A stretch of DNA of 64,000 nucleotides from assembly GCF_020023385.1 (NCBI RefSeq), contig NZ_JAIQCL010000003.1, positions 266,851-330,850 of the forward strand, read 5' to 3'. A program made the translations under genes and the position numbers. The notes beneath the pieces are model-generated. The model had not been told where the DNA came from, did not search any database, and saw only the letters and a program-made list of their open reading frames with translations. Numbering within the stretch: position 1 is the stretch's first letter; every line of letters begins with the position of its first letter. This DNA is from Planococcus circulans (GTDB taxonomy: Bacteria; Bacillota; Bacilli; Bacillales_A; Planococcaceae). Shown here in pieces: positions 24,271-33,278 of this stretch.

Positions 24271-24876
24271 AAGTTTCTGGTGTTTTTTATTGAGGAACAA
24301 TACAAGCACGGGGCCGATGATCGGGATCCAGGCGAGCGCTTTGCGTTTCGCCTCCGGATAGAAGCGGTGGACAGTGTAGACGGATAAGCCCCACAGCACA
24401 AACCAATCAACGGTCATGACAGATACCAGACCTGACGTGAAAAAGGCTTCGCGGTAGGCGGCCAGTGAAAAACCCTGCAGCAGCGTCAGTCCGTTGACGG
24501 CCCAGGACAGCATCAGGAGAATGAGCCAGAAGCGGGAACCGAGAAAGCGAACGAGCCATTTCGGTGTACGCAACCCTCTTTCAGCTTGCCGATCGCCGAA
24601 AGCGAAATACAATAGGAGTGAAAATGCGCCGACGCCGAAAGACAAAAGCGCGAACGGCCAGGCCGGCCATTTTTGCCGGTCATTCAGCAGCAGCAAGGTC
24701 AAAAAAACTATCGGAAACAACCCGAGCGAGTTGAAGACGGCCAGTACCAGCGGGTCGATTTCCCCCAGCTGACCGCTGAAGATATTCGACAGAACGGGAT
24801 CGGTCTCGCCGCCGGGTGCAAGAAAAACAGCATAGCCGACCAGCAGCAGCCAAACAAGTAAAAAAATCACGGTCAT
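24268..24876 (-). CDS. Membrane protein of unknown function
   Basis: A protein of about 202 residues with five to six predicted membrane helices: N-terminal helix IFLLVWLLLVGYAVFLA, two near 45-65 and 75-95, and three in the C-terminal half. A basic amphipathic stretch precedes the fourth helix (RTPKWLVRFLGSRFW). Conserved-looking tryptophans and a SWAVNGLTLLQG segment recall small DUF2834-type membrane proteins, without certainty. The start is ambiguous: AAGGAG lies only two bases before ATG 24876 but eight bases before an in-frame GTG at 24867, which may be the true start. Confidence 0.6.
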   Translation of the reverse strand: MTVIFLLVWLLLVGYAVFLAPGGETDPVLSNIFSGQLGEIDPLVLAVFNSLGLFPIVFLTLLLLNDRQKWPAWPFALLSFGVGAFSLLLYFAFGDRQAERGLRTPKWLVRFLGSRFWLILLMLSWAVNGLTLLQGFSLAAYREAFFTSGLVSVMTVDWFVLWGLSVYTVHRFYPEAKRKALAWIPIIGPVLVLFLNKKHQKL

Positions 24877-25099
24877 CACTCCTTTTTCATCCTACTCTAT
24901 TAACCCATGAGTTCCCTGAAGAATCCATCGGCAAACCGCTAGTTGACGTTTAAGAAAATCGTAAAGCCACTTGAAGTGGGGGAGAAGCTTTTGCTATTCA
25001 AAAAAAACATTTAAACTAGCTGCCTATTTTTATTCAGAAAAAAGAGAATATTTACTTGAAGTTTTAGGTCCGCCGTACTATGATGAAGATATTCAATTA

Positions 25100-25114
25100 G
25101 TTTGTCGGTCAAAC
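25100..25114. promoter_or_regulatory. XylR/ROK-type operator upstream of uxaC
   Basis: GTTTG-TCGGT-CAAAC, within TTAGTTTGTCGGTCAAAC. The same palindrome with the flanking AAATWATT occurs at 33403-33417 ahead of the sugar symporter gene. It resembles known XylR sites (AGTTTGTTT...AAACAAACT) and fits the ROK regulator at 26657. Confidence 0.7.
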
Positions 25115-25144
25115 AAATTATTTAATGTAAAGTTACTATTCAAT

Positions 25145-25158
25145 TTAAAGCGCTTACA
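25145..25158. promoter_or_regulatory. CcpA cre box upstream of uxaC
   Basis: TTAAAGCGCTTACA matches the cre consensus TGWAAGCGYTWWCA at 13 of 14 positions. It lies 20 bases before the uxaC start, so CcpA could block transcription. Confidence 0.8.
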
Positions 25159-25177
25159 ATCGAAAAGGGGTATGAAT

Positions 25178-26596
25178 ATGAAAACTTTCATCACAGAAGA
25201 TTTCTTGCTGTACAATGACACGGCAAAAGAGCTTTACCACCAGACGGCCAAGCATCTACCGATCATCGACTACCACAACCATTTAAGCCAGGATGAAATT
25301 TTCGAAGATAAAAACTATGCAAACCTCACTGAAATCTGGCTGGCAGGCGATCATTACAAATGGCGTGCCATGCGGGCGAACGGCATCAGTGAACCGTATA
25401 TTACTGGAGACAAAAGTGATTATGAAAAGTTTTTGGCCTGGGCAAAGACCGTTCCGAACTTATTCGGCAATCCCTTGTACCACTGGACGCATCTAGAACT
25501 GCTCCATTATTTCGGAATCGATGAAATTCTGAATGAAGCGTCCGCCCCGGCTATTTGGGAAGAAGCGAACCGTCAACTCGCAACTCCTGAACTGTCGGTG
25601 CGATCTATCCTGAAAAAAGAAAAAGTGGAATTTGTCGGCACGACGGATGATCCCACGGATGACCTGGCGACCCACAAGAAATTGGCGGAAGAGGGATTCG
25701 CCATCCAAGTTTCACCATCCTTCCGTCCAGACAAAGGCTTAGCTATCGAAAAAGCTGAATTTTCTTCTTGGGTCGACAAGCTGGAGACGGCTTCCGGCTT
25801 GCCGATGCGCAGTTATGATGCGTTCTTGGAAGGGTTGGCGAAGCGTGTCGATTATTTTGATGAGCATGGCTGCCGAAGCTCCGATCACGGCATCAGTGTC
25901 CTGTTCTTTGAAAAAACAACGAAGGAAGAAGCGGCAGCTGCTTTCAGCAAACGCCGGGACGGGCACGAACTGACCGCCAAAGAAATCGACCAGTTCAAAA
26001 CCTATACACTGCTTGAGCTCGGGCGTTTGTATGCGGAAAAAGGATGGGTTATGCAATTGCACTTGAGCCCTCTGCGCAATAACAATACGAAAATGTTCAA
26101 TGCAATCGGACCGGACAGCGGCTTCGATTCAATCGGCGATCTTTTGCTGGCAGACAAATTGTCCGGCTTACTGGATGCAATGGACGTCAAGGATCAATTG
26201 CCGAAAACGGTTCTGTACAGCTTGAACTCACGGGATAACAATATCCTGGCTGCTATGGCAGGGAATTTCCAAAGTGCCGGAATTCCGGGGAAAGTGCAGG
26301 CAGGAACAGCCTGGTGGTTCAATGACCATATCGATGGCATGGAAGACCATATGAAAACGTTGGCGAATATCGGCTTGATCAGCAATTTCATCGGGATGCT
26401 GACAGATTCCAGAAGCTTCCTGTCCTTCTCCAGACATGAGTATTTCAGAAGAATCCTCTGCAATCTGCTGGGTTCATGGGCAGAAGAAGGAAAAGTCCCG
26501 AAAGACATGGAGCTGCTTGAGAAATACGTGAAGAACATCTGTTACGACAATGCCAGTAATTTCTTCAATGTCAAAGAGCAGGTTGCGGTCTCCTAA
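25178..26596 (+). CDS. uxaC: Uronate isomerase (glucuronate/galacturonate isomerase)
   Basis: A 472-residue amidohydrolase-fold isomerase that converts D-glucuronate to D-fructuronate and D-galacturonate to D-tagaturonate in hexuronate catabolism. The metal-binding start IIDYHNHLSQ (His33-type pair), WRAMRANGI, the central EFVGTTDDPTDDL and the C-terminal segments WWFNDHIDGM and SFLSFSRHEYFRRILCN are typical of UxaC. ATG 25178 is chosen since AAAAGGGG lies seven bases upstream. An in-frame extension back to 24971 crosses the operator and cre box and is not credible. No mannonate or altronate dehydratase gene follows, so later pathway steps must be elsewhere. Confidence 0.93.
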   Translation: MKTFITEDFLLYNDTAKELYHQTAKHLPIIDYHNHLSQDEIFEDKNYANLTEIWLAGDHYKWRAMRANGISEPYITGDKSDYEKFLAWAKTVPNLFGNPLYHWTHLELLHYFGIDEILNEASAPAIWEEANRQLATPELSVRSILKKEKVEFVGTTDDPTDDLATHKKLAEEGFAIQVSPSFRPDKGLAIEKAEFSSWVDKLETASGLPMRSYDAFLEGLAKRVDYFDEHGCRSSDHGISVLFFEKTTKEEAAAAFSKRRDGHELTAKEIDQFKTYTLLELGRLYAEKGWVMQLHLSPLRNNNTKMFNAIGPDSGFDSIGDLLLADKLSGLLDAMDVKDQLPKTVLYSLNSRDNNILAAMAGNFQSAGIPGKVQAGTAWWFNDHIDGMEDHMKTLANIGLISNFIGMLTDSRSFLSFSRHEYFRRILCNLLGSWAEEGKVPKDMELLEKYVKNICYDNASNFFNVKEQVAVS

Positions 26597-26600
26597 ATGA

Positions 26601-26645
26601 AAATATCCCCTTCTGCCAAACAGGCAGAAGGGGATATTTGATTTT
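26601..26645. terminator. Bidirectional intrinsic terminator
   Basis: Perfect 17-bp stem (AAATATCCCCTTCTGCC at 26601-26617 with 26623-26639), 5-base loop, T-rich both ways. It sits between converging uxaC and the ROK regulator gene. Confidence 0.92.
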
Positions 26646-26656
26646 GCTGCATTGGT

Positions 26657-27850
26657 TTATGAAACCGGTAAGTTGGCTGGAAGATGTTCCGCAGACAGCG
26701 AAAGCCGAAGCTCGGGAACTTCCAAAAATCGATTGACTGCCAAAGCGCAAGCACCCATGACGCAGGCATCCTTGCCGAGTTCAGACAATTTCAGTTCGCG
26801 GTATTGATTGAAAGTGGAATGCAGGTGGCTTTTGATCCTGTCGAGTGCGTCCGGCAACATCTTCAGTATTTCGCTGTTGAGCACCAGTGTCTCAGGGTTG
26901 TAGAGATTGATGACATTGTTCAGGCCAATCGACAAATACTCGAAAAATTGCTCGATATATTGGCATACCTCTGGATCTTTTTCTGTTATCCAGTTGCGCA
27001 GCTCGGCATAGCTGGCGTCGGGTTTGTTTTTCAACACCGCTATTTCCTGCAGCATGCGAGATTCGGAAGCATAGAGCTCCCAACAGCCGCGGTTGCCGCA
27101 GGTACATTGTTTGCCGCCGGGGAAAATGATCATATGGCCCATTTCGCCGGCATACCCGTTGTAGCCCTTCAACAGTTCCCCGTCCAGGATAATGCCAAGC
27201 CCCATGCCCGAATACATCGCGATGCTCAACAGGTTTTCACTGTCATGGTGATTGAATACCTTTTCAGCGAAAGCAGACAGGTTCGCGTTGTTTTCGATGT
27301 AGATGTCCACGTCGATTTCTTTTTCAATGTCGGCTTTCAAGTCTTTTTCCCGCCATTGGTGCTGTGGGACGAAAAACACTTTCTCGTCTTTGCCGACCGT
27401 ACCATGGATTCCGATAACTGCACCGACCATGCCGTATCGGCTGTCCGCGCATTGGAGCTGGAATTCTTTTATTTCGGCGAGGACCAATTGAAGAATGGTC
27501 TCATAATCGGACGTTTCCAGTGGAACATCCTTTGAAAGGACCGGATAGCCCAAAAGATCGGACAGCGTGTAGGTGATGTGCTTGGCGTCAAGGTCGATGC
27601 CAAGCGCAAATCCGGCTTTCCGGTTGAGTGACAGCATGATGGGTCTTCTGCCAAGTGCCGTATGTTCCTGCTGGGTTTCGTAGATCAATTCTTCATCGAG
27701 CAGATCCGCTACCTGAACAGAAATGGTCGCTTTGTTCAAGCCGACTGTTTTCGCAAGGTCCGCACGTGAAATCATGCCGTATTCGATGATTTTTTGGAGA
27801 ATCAAGCTTCTGTTTATCTTTTTGATATAGGATCCATCGCCAGTAACCAT
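26657..27850 (-). CDS. ROK-family transcriptional regulator (XylR-like)
   Basis: A 397-residue repressor-type ROK protein. The N-terminal winged helix (residues about 10-65) has LILQKIIEYGMISRADLAKTVGLNKATIS. The ROK sugar-binding domain carries GIDLDAKHITYTLSDLLG, the substrate/zinc region GEMGHMIIFPGG and CTCGNRGCWELYASE (cysteine zinc ligands). The kinase-like Asp position appears altered, as is normal for regulators. The start is excellent (GGAGGAAAG). Its expected XylR-like operator is found ahead of uxaC and of the GPH symporter gene, so it is the probable repressor of this sugar-acid region. The inducer is probably a uronate or a related sugar. Confidence 0.88.
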   Translation of the reverse strand: MVTGDGSYIKKINRSLILQKIIEYGMISRADLAKTVGLNKATISVQVADLLDEELIYETQQEHTALGRRPIMLSLNRKAGFALGIDLDAKHITYTLSDLLGYPVLSKDVPLETSDYETILQLVLAEIKEFQLQCADSRYGMVGAVIGIHGTVGKDEKVFFVPQHQWREKDLKADIEKEIDVDIYIENNANLSAFAEKVFNHHDSENLLSIAMYSGMGLGIILDGELLKGYNGYAGEMGHMIIFPGGKQCTCGNRGCWELYASESRMLQEIAVLKNKPDASYAELRNWITEKDPEVCQYIEQFFEYLSIGLNNVINLYNPETLVLNSEILKMLPDALDRIKSHLHSTFNQYRELKLSELGKDACVMGACALAVNRFLEVPELRLSLSAEHLPANLPVS

Positions 27851-28078
27851 TTTATCTTTCCTCCGTATTAATAGTTTTCGCAGGCATAAATGAATGCAGG
27901 CGTTCTTATTTGGAGCATCCGAATGCTTTCACCGGTGTCCTTCTATGTTAAAAGCATACCATAAAGAAAATGGTTTCTGCCGAATAACAAGCCATCGGCA
28001 CAGCGGCAGTCCGAAAAATCCTCATTGCATCCAAAAGATTTGTCGCGTACCTTTACACTAATGAACGAAATAGTTTGT

Positions 28079-28162
28079 AAATTATCCGAAGCAATTCTGC
28101 ATAAAGCATTCTCGGATAATTTTATCTATAAAATAGGCATTTACAGATAATGAAGTTATCTG
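28079..28162. promoter_or_regulatory. Clustered inverted repeats with TTATCYG half-sites
   Basis: AAATTATCCGA (28079-28089) is the perfect complement of TCGGATAATTT (28112-28122). CAGATAA (28144-28150) and TTATCTG (28156-28162) form a second palindrome. One further TTATCT lies at 28122-28127. The remaining part of this 340-bp interval (27851-28191) between divergent ROK and AraC genes shows no gene. These repeats fit binding sites for the AraC-type protein or another regulator. A TAGTTTGT half-site of the ROK operator type is at 28071. Confidence 0.6.
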
Positions 28163-28191
28163 AAATTAATATAGAATGGGGGTAGATTCAT

Positions 28192-29070
28192 TTGAAAGGC
28201 AGGATTTATATCGAAAAGCCGATTATGGTGAATTACCGGATGGACAGGCATTGGGAACATATTGATTATCACTCCCATCAGGAATATGAGATTTATTTTT
28301 TTCATGCGGGTTCGTGCCGCTATTTGATCCATGACCAGATTTACGATTTGGAGCCGGGTGACATTCTTCTGATGGACGGAATGGCTCTTCACAAGCCGAA
28401 TACTTCCCCAAACAGTGAATATGTCCGGAGCATGATCCATTTTTCGCCTCAGTGGATCGAAGGCGCTTTAAAAGAAGTGAGTGGCCTGAATTTGTTGGAT
28501 GTCTTCCAAAAGCTGCATTATTGTCTGATTCGCACAAATGAAAATGAAGAATCCAGGCAATTGGAGAAATTGATCTCCCGTTTGGAGGAAGTGTATCGGA
28601 GTAAGGACTTTACCGGAGTACTGAAAGAAACAGAAATGAAGATTCTGTTGCTGCAGATTCTCGTGCAGGTCAACCGTCTGGGACAAATCGATTCGTTGAA
28701 ATTACCTGGAAAGAAAGCCGAAAAGGAAGAGCATGCAGAAAACATCGCCGCCTATATCCAAGAGCATTATCACCAAAAAATAACGGTGGCTTCCATTGGA
28801 GAAGCATTAAATTTAAGTAAATCCTATACATCTCATGTTTTTAAAGAGATGACGGGCTTCACCATTATGGAATACGTCATGGGCTGCCGGTTGAACCGGG
28901 TGAAATACCTGCTTGAGGCAGAACCGAAAAAGGCGCTGAAAGAAATCGCTCATGACAGCGGTTTTGAAAGCGTTTCCCATTTCAGTCGTTATTTCAAAGA
29001 AAAAGTGGGGATGACCGCAAAAGTCTATCGGAATTTACGCCTAAAAAAATACAGTGAGGAGAATGTATGA
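28192..29070 (+). CDS. AraC-family transcriptional regulator
   Basis: A 292-residue regulator. The N-terminal cupin-like ligand domain (about 10-110) includes WEHIDYHSHQEYEIYFFHAG and YDLEPGDILLMDG. The C-terminal double helix-turn-helix (about 185-285) includes ITVASIGEALNLSKSYTSHVFKEMTG and ALKEIAHDSGFESVSHFSRYFKEKVGM. It starts with TTG 28192, supported by GGGGG nine bases upstream. Its stop overlaps the start of the first oxidoreductase gene (ATGA), so it is the first gene of the Gfo/Idh operon and probably its activator. Effector likely a sugar or sugar acid. Confidence 0.88.
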   Translation: MKGRIYIEKPIMVNYRMDRHWEHIDYHSHQEYEIYFFHAGSCRYLIHDQIYDLEPGDILLMDGMALHKPNTSPNSEYVRSMIHFSPQWIEGALKEVSGLNLLDVFQKLHYCLIRTNENEESRQLEKLISRLEEVYRSKDFTGVLKETEMKILLLQILVQVNRLGQIDSLKLPGKKAEKEEHAENIAAYIQEHYHQKITVASIGEALNLSKSYTSHVFKEMTGFTIMEYVMGCRLNRVKYLLEAEPKKALKEIAHDSGFESVSHFSRYFKEKVGMTAKVYRNLRLKKYSEENV

Positions 29071-30230
29071 TGAAAAAATTGAGATTAGGAATTATCGGAT
29101 TGGGAGCACAAGGAGGCGCATATGCAGGATTTATCACCGAAGGCAAAGTGCCGAACATGGAAATCGGGGCAATCTGCGATATCGATCCTGAAAAAAAGAA
29201 GCTGGCAGCTGAAAAATATCCGGACATCCCTTTTTATGATGATTATATTGCATTGATCGAAAGTGGCGACGTGGATGCTATCGTAACCTGTGTGCCGCAT
29301 TACCTGCACCCGGAAATGGGCATCAATGCACTGAAGAGAGACGTTCATGCATTATTGGAAAAACCGGCGGGTGTCTATACAAAGCAAGTCAAGGAATTGA
29401 ACGATTTTGCTGCGACCAAGCCTGAATTGACATTCGGCATCATGTTCAACCAAAGAGCTAACGAATTGTATCAGAAGGTCAAGTCGGTTATCGACAACGG
29501 TGAAATCGGCGGCATCCGCCGCACCAACTGGATCATCACGACTTGGTGGAGACCTCAGGGCTATTACGATCAAAGTGCATGGAGAGCGACTTGGGAAGGC
29601 GAAGGCGGCGGTGTGCTGGTTAACCAGGCACCACATCAGCTGGACCTGCTGCAATGGATTGCGGGTATGCCGAAAAAAGTTTATTCCAATGTGAAATACG
29701 GCTACCAGCGGGACATCGCGGTGGAAGATGAAGTGACGGCATTGCTGGATTACGGCAATGGGGCAACTGGCGTATTCGTCACAGCCACTCATGACATCAT
29801 GGGAACTGACCGTTTTGAAATTCTCGGCGATAAAGGGAAAATCGTAGTTGATGACAGCAAGAAAGTCACCATCAAGCGCCTGAAAGTACCGGAAGCTGAA
29901 ATGAGCGCGAAGATGGACATGCAGGACGTCATGAAAATCTTCATGGGCACGGGTGCAGCAGATATCTACGACGAGGAAGTATTGGAGTTTGAAAATGTCT
30001 GGGGTGCTCAGCATACAGACGTATTGAAGAACTTTGCTGCCAACGTACTGGACGGTACACCGCTGCTCGCTCCGGGCAGCGATGGAATCCAAGGTGTGGC
30101 ACTTGCGAATGCGATTCATCTTTCAAGCTGGCTAGATAAAGAAGTGGAATTGCCGGTGGATGAAGACTTGTATTTTGCTGAACTGAACAAAAAGATTGAA
30201 GAAGAAAAAACTGCGCTGGTCCAAAAATAA
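29067..30230 (+). CDS. Gfo/Idh/MocA-family oxidoreductase (1)
   Basis: A 387-residue NAD(P)-dependent sugar dehydrogenase. The N-terminal Rossmann motif is GIIGLGAQGGAYAGF (residues about 8-22), EKPAG (about 98) supplies the conserved catalytic Lys, and GEGGGVLVNQAPHQLDLLQW (about 176-195) contains the conserved Asp/His pair. Proteins of this subgroup oxidise or reduce cyclic sugars, inositols or sugar anhydrides such as levoglucosan. The start overlaps the AraC gene stop. The operon contains two more members of the family and a TIM-barrel isomerase, suggesting stepwise oxidation and epimerisation of an unusual sugar or glycoside. Confidence 0.88.
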   Translation: MMKKLRLGIIGLGAQGGAYAGFITEGKVPNMEIGAICDIDPEKKKLAAEKYPDIPFYDDYIALIESGDVDAIVTCVPHYLHPEMGINALKRDVHALLEKPAGVYTKQVKELNDFAATKPELTFGIMFNQRANELYQKVKSVIDNGEIGGIRRTNWIITTWWRPQGYYDQSAWRATWEGEGGGVLVNQAPHQLDLLQWIAGMPKKVYSNVKYGYQRDIAVEDEVTALLDYGNGATGVFVTATHDIMGTDRFEILGDKGKIVVDDSKKVTIKRLKVPEAEMSAKMDMQDVMKIFMGTGAADIYDEEVLEFENVWGAQHTDVLKNFAANVLDGTPLLAPGSDGIQGVALANAIHLSSWLDKEVELPVDEDLYFAELNKKIEEEKTALVQK

Positions 30231-30236
30231 GAACGG

Positions 30237-30275
30237 AAAACAAACTCATCGCCGATTTGGCTTTGAGTTGTTTTT
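30237..30275 (+). terminator. Intercistronic terminator-like hairpin
   Basis: AAAACAAACTCA (30237-30248) pairs, with one bulge, with TGAGTTG-TTTTT (30264-30275), between the first and second Gfo/Idh genes. It may attenuate the downstream genes. Confidence 0.5.
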
Positions 30276-30292
30276 CACAGAGGAGAAGCCAT

Positions 30293-31297
30293 ATGTTGAA
30301 AATAGGAGTAATTGGCCTTGGGGATATTTCCAAAATTCATATCCCGGTCATTCAAAGCAATCCCGATGCTGTCCTGACAGCTGTCTGTGACTTGGATGAA
30401 AGCCTGGCGGTGGCCGGAGCCGCCTTCTATACCGATTACCGTGAGATGCTTGCCACAGAAACGCTTGACTGCGTCCATATCTGCCTGCCGCATCATCTTC
30501 ATTACGAGGCCACAAAAGCCTGCGTCGAAAAAGGCGTCCATGTTTTTCAGGAAAAGCCCTTGGCGCTTAATGCCAAAGAAGGCGGTTCTTTAGTGGAGCT
30601 GGAAAAACGCTATAAAGACGTGAAGATCTGCATCTGCCTGCAGAACCGCTTGAACGAAACAGTGGAGAAGCTGCAGGAAATCGTGGAGAGCGGCGAATAC
30701 GGACGGGTGCTCGGCATTAAAGGCCTGGTAGCCTGGTTCCGTCCGAAAGCCTATTACGACATCAAACCCTGGCGCGGCCGGATGGACTTGGCGGGGGGCG
30801 GCGTGATGATCAACCAGGCCCTGCACACGATGGACCTGATGCAGCTGTTTGGCGGGGAGCTTGTGAAAATCAAAGGGTCGATCGACCAATTGCTGGATTA
30901 CGGCATTGAAGTGGAGGATACGGCTACTGCCAATATGCAATTTACGAACGGCGCAACCGGCCTTCTTTTTGCCACCAATGCCAATAGCGTCAACTCATCT
31001 GTGGAACTCCAGGTGATTTTGGAAAAAGGCAAGTTCACCATTAAAGACAGTATTCTGACACAGTCGGATGACGATGGGCGGAAAGAGATAATCATTGAAG
31101 ATGAAAAGCTGCCCGGAACCAAGTTTTATTACGGCGCTAGCCATGCAAAACTGATTAATCTGTTCTATGACTGCATCAAAAACGACACAGATCAGTATAT
31201 CCATGCAAAAGATGCACAAACCTCAATGGAAATGATCCAGGCGATCCGTGATTCAAGCGAAGACAGAAAAGAAATAGCAATGGAGGTCTACCAATGA
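30293..31297 (+). CDS. Gfo/Idh/MocA-family oxidoreductase (2)
   Basis: A 334-residue member of the family. It has GVIGLGDISKIHIPVI (residues about 5-20), HHLHYEATKACVEKGVHVFQEKPLAL with the conserved EKP lysine (about 90), and DLAGGGVMINQALHTMDLMQLFGG (about 164-187). ATG 30293 is taken as the start because AGAGGAGA precedes it. The last four bases overlap the next gene (ATGA), showing tight coupling. Substrate is unknown, and the residues around the cofactor pocket (CDLDE) point to NAD(H). Confidence 0.87.
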   Translation: MLKIGVIGLGDISKIHIPVIQSNPDAVLTAVCDLDESLAVAGAAFYTDYREMLATETLDCVHICLPHHLHYEATKACVEKGVHVFQEKPLALNAKEGGSLVELEKRYKDVKICICLQNRLNETVEKLQEIVESGEYGRVLGIKGLVAWFRPKAYYDIKPWRGRMDLAGGGVMINQALHTMDLMQLFGGELVKIKGSIDQLLDYGIEVEDTATANMQFTNGATGLLFATNANSVNSSVELQVILEKGKFTIKDSILTQSDDDGRKEIIIEDEKLPGTKFYYGASHAKLINLFYDCIKNDTDQYIHAKDAQTSMEMIQAIRDSSEDRKEIAMEVYQ

Positions 31298-32172
31298 AAA
31301 AAGGGAAAATCGGCGTACAGATGATGATGTTGAAGGACAAAGTGGAAGAGATCGGTGTCTACGAAACGATGAAGAAAATCCATGACCTGGGCTATCGCGC
31401 AGTGGAAGTCTCGCAGATTCCGATGACAACAGAAAACGTGGCGGAGCTGAAAAGAGCGAGCCGGGATTTTGATATTGAAATTGCTGCGCTGTCAGCTCCA
31501 GTAGAACCGATGATGCCCGGCATGCCCGGAGAGACGTTGACAAGCGATTTCGATAAAATCGTCCAGGACTGTAAAACGCTGGATTGCACGTTCCTGCGCA
31601 TCGGCATGCTGCCGTTGACGGTGATGGGCGATAAAGACAAAATCATGGAATTCATCGCCAAAGCGGAAGGGATGGCAGAGCGCTTGTCAGAACATGGCAT
31701 CGAGCTGTATTACCATACCCACCACATCGAATTCCAGAAATACAACGGTGAATACCTGCTTGATTTGATCAAGAACAATACGGAAAAGCTGGGCTTTGAA
31801 TTGGATGTTCATTGGATTCAGCGCGCTGGTGAAAATCCGGTCGAAATCATCAAGCAATATGCAGGGCGGATTTCGTTATTGCATCTGAAGGATTACCGGA
31901 TCGGCAAACTGGATATCAATGAAGATGATTTGAAGGATATGGCCGCATTTTTCGGGAAATTCACCAACCTTATCGAATTTGCGGAAGTGGGCGAAGGCAA
32001 TATGGATATGCCTGCGGTCATCGATGCGGGACTTGCCAGCGGCGCCAAGTATTTCCTCGTTGAACAGGATGATACTTATGGACGCGACCCTTTCGATTGC
32101 CTGGAGACATCGGCAGAAAATTTGCGGAAGCTTGGGTATGCTGACTGGTTTCATGCAACGGAAAAAATATAA
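31294..32172 (+). CDS. Sugar phosphate isomerase/epimerase (AP-endonuclease-2-like TIM barrel)
   Basis: A 292-residue TIM-barrel protein of the xylose-isomerase-like family that includes IolE, IolI and ketose epimerases. Metal ligands are suggested by the Glu in RAVEVSQIP, His in YYHTHHIEF (about 143-146), Asp/His in ELDVHWIQRAGE (about 171-175), HLKDYR (about 195) and the final EFAEVGEGNMD (about 229). It lies within a run of Gfo/Idh dehydrogenases, the usual arrangement for keto-sugar interconversion. Translationally coupled to the gene before it. The precise substrate cannot be read from the sequence. Confidence 0.86.
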   Translation: MKKGKIGVQMMMLKDKVEEIGVYETMKKIHDLGYRAVEVSQIPMTTENVAELKRASRDFDIEIAALSAPVEPMMPGMPGETLTSDFDKIVQDCKTLDCTFLRIGMLPLTVMGDKDKIMEFIAKAEGMAERLSEHGIELYYHTHHIEFQKYNGEYLLDLIKNNTEKLGFELDVHWIQRAGENPVEIIKQYAGRISLLHLKDYRIGKLDINEDDLKDMAAFFGKFTNLIEFAEVGEGNMDMPAVIDAGLASGAKYFLVEQDDTYGRDPFDCLETSAENLRKLGYADWFHATEKI

Positions 32173-32193
32173 CCAACAGGAGGCCGCATTCAC

Positions 32194-33267
32194 ATGAGTA
32201 AAGATGGAATGACTTATGCACCGAAAGGAAAGCCGAACCCGGTTGTTGCAGAAGGGGAGTTCCCGATAGCAGCAACAGCTCTGGACCATGGCCACATCAA
32301 CGGTATGGTCAACGGACTGCTGGAAGCAGGAGCGACGTTGAAATGGGTATATGATCCGGATCCCGAGAAAGTGCAGGAGTTTATCGGGAAATATCCACAG
32401 GCTGAAGCTGCACCATCCCTGGAACATATTTTGCAGGACGACACGGTTAAACTGGTGGCCGCAGCTGCCATTCCTTCTGAACGGAGCGCGCTTGGAAATC
32501 GGGTCATGGAGTCCGGAAAAGATTATTTTACGGATAAGACCCCTTTCACGACGATGGCTCAATTGGAAGAAACCAAAGAAGTCGTAAAACGGACCGGCCA
32601 GAAATACATGGTTTACTTCAGTGAGCGTCTTCATGTAGAAGGAGCGGTTTTCGCCGGGGAGCTGATTAAAGATGGGGCAATCGGCCGCGTCATTCAAGTG
32701 ACAGGATTCGGGCCGCATCGGCTGAATGCCTCCAGCCGTCCGGACTGGTTTTTCAACAAAGAACAGTATGGGGGAATCCTCTGCGATATCGGCAGCCATC
32801 AGATTGAGCAATTTTTATACTATGCCGATTGTAAAGATGCAGAGATTCTCCACAGCAAGGTCGGAAATTACAATAATCCTGATCATCCAGAACTGGAAGA
32901 TTACGGAGATGCTACGCTGCGCGGCGATAATGGCGCCACCCAGATCTTCAAGGTCGATTGGTTCACTCCGGATGGCTTAAGCACCTGGGGAGATGGCCGC
33001 ACCTTCATCACAGGGACAGAAGGCACCATTGAAATCCGGAAATACGTGGATGTTGCGCGTGATGAAACCGGTGATCAGCTGTACTTGGTCAATAAAGACG
33101 GAGAAAAGCATTACAGCCTGTCTGAACAAGTCGGCTTTCCGTTCTTCGGGGAACTCATCAAAGACTGCTTGAACCGTACAGAGCATGCGATGACGCAGGC
33201 TCATGCCTTCAAGGCTGCAGAACTCTGCCTGCAAGCACAACAACAGGCGATAAACGTGACAGAGTAA
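32194..33267 (+). CDS. Gfo/Idh/MocA-family oxidoreductase (3)
   Basis: A 357-residue more distant member. The N-terminus is extended (about 25 residues before the first strand FPIAATALDHGHINGMVNGLLEAG) and the usual GxGxxG glycine pattern is replaced by ALDHGHINGM. DKTPF (about 111) stands where EKP normally lies, so the conserved lysine is kept but its neighbours are changed. YGGILCDIGSHQIEQFLYYA (about 192-211) gives the usual Asp/His. The ribosome binding site is AGGAGG. Last gene of the AraC operon, followed by a terminator. Confidence 0.82.
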   Translation: MSKDGMTYAPKGKPNPVVAEGEFPIAATALDHGHINGMVNGLLEAGATLKWVYDPDPEKVQEFIGKYPQAEAAPSLEHILQDDTVKLVAAAAIPSERSALGNRVMESGKDYFTDKTPFTTMAQLEETKEVVKRTGQKYMVYFSERLHVEGAVFAGELIKDGAIGRVIQVTGFGPHRLNASSRPDWFFNKEQYGGILCDIGSHQIEQFLYYADCKDAEILHSKVGNYNNPDHPELEDYGDATLRGDNGATQIFKVDWFTPDGLSTWGDGRTFITGTEGTIEIRKYVDVARDETGDQLYLVNKDGEKHYSLSEQVGFPFFGELIKDCLNRTEHAMTQAHAFKAAELCLQAQQQAINVTE

Positions 33268-33278
33268 AGAAAACAGAG

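Noticed and set aside
24971..25177. In-frame upstream extension of uxaC
   Set aside because: It crosses the ROK operator and the cre box and has no ribosome site. UxaC proteins start at the position of ATG 25178.
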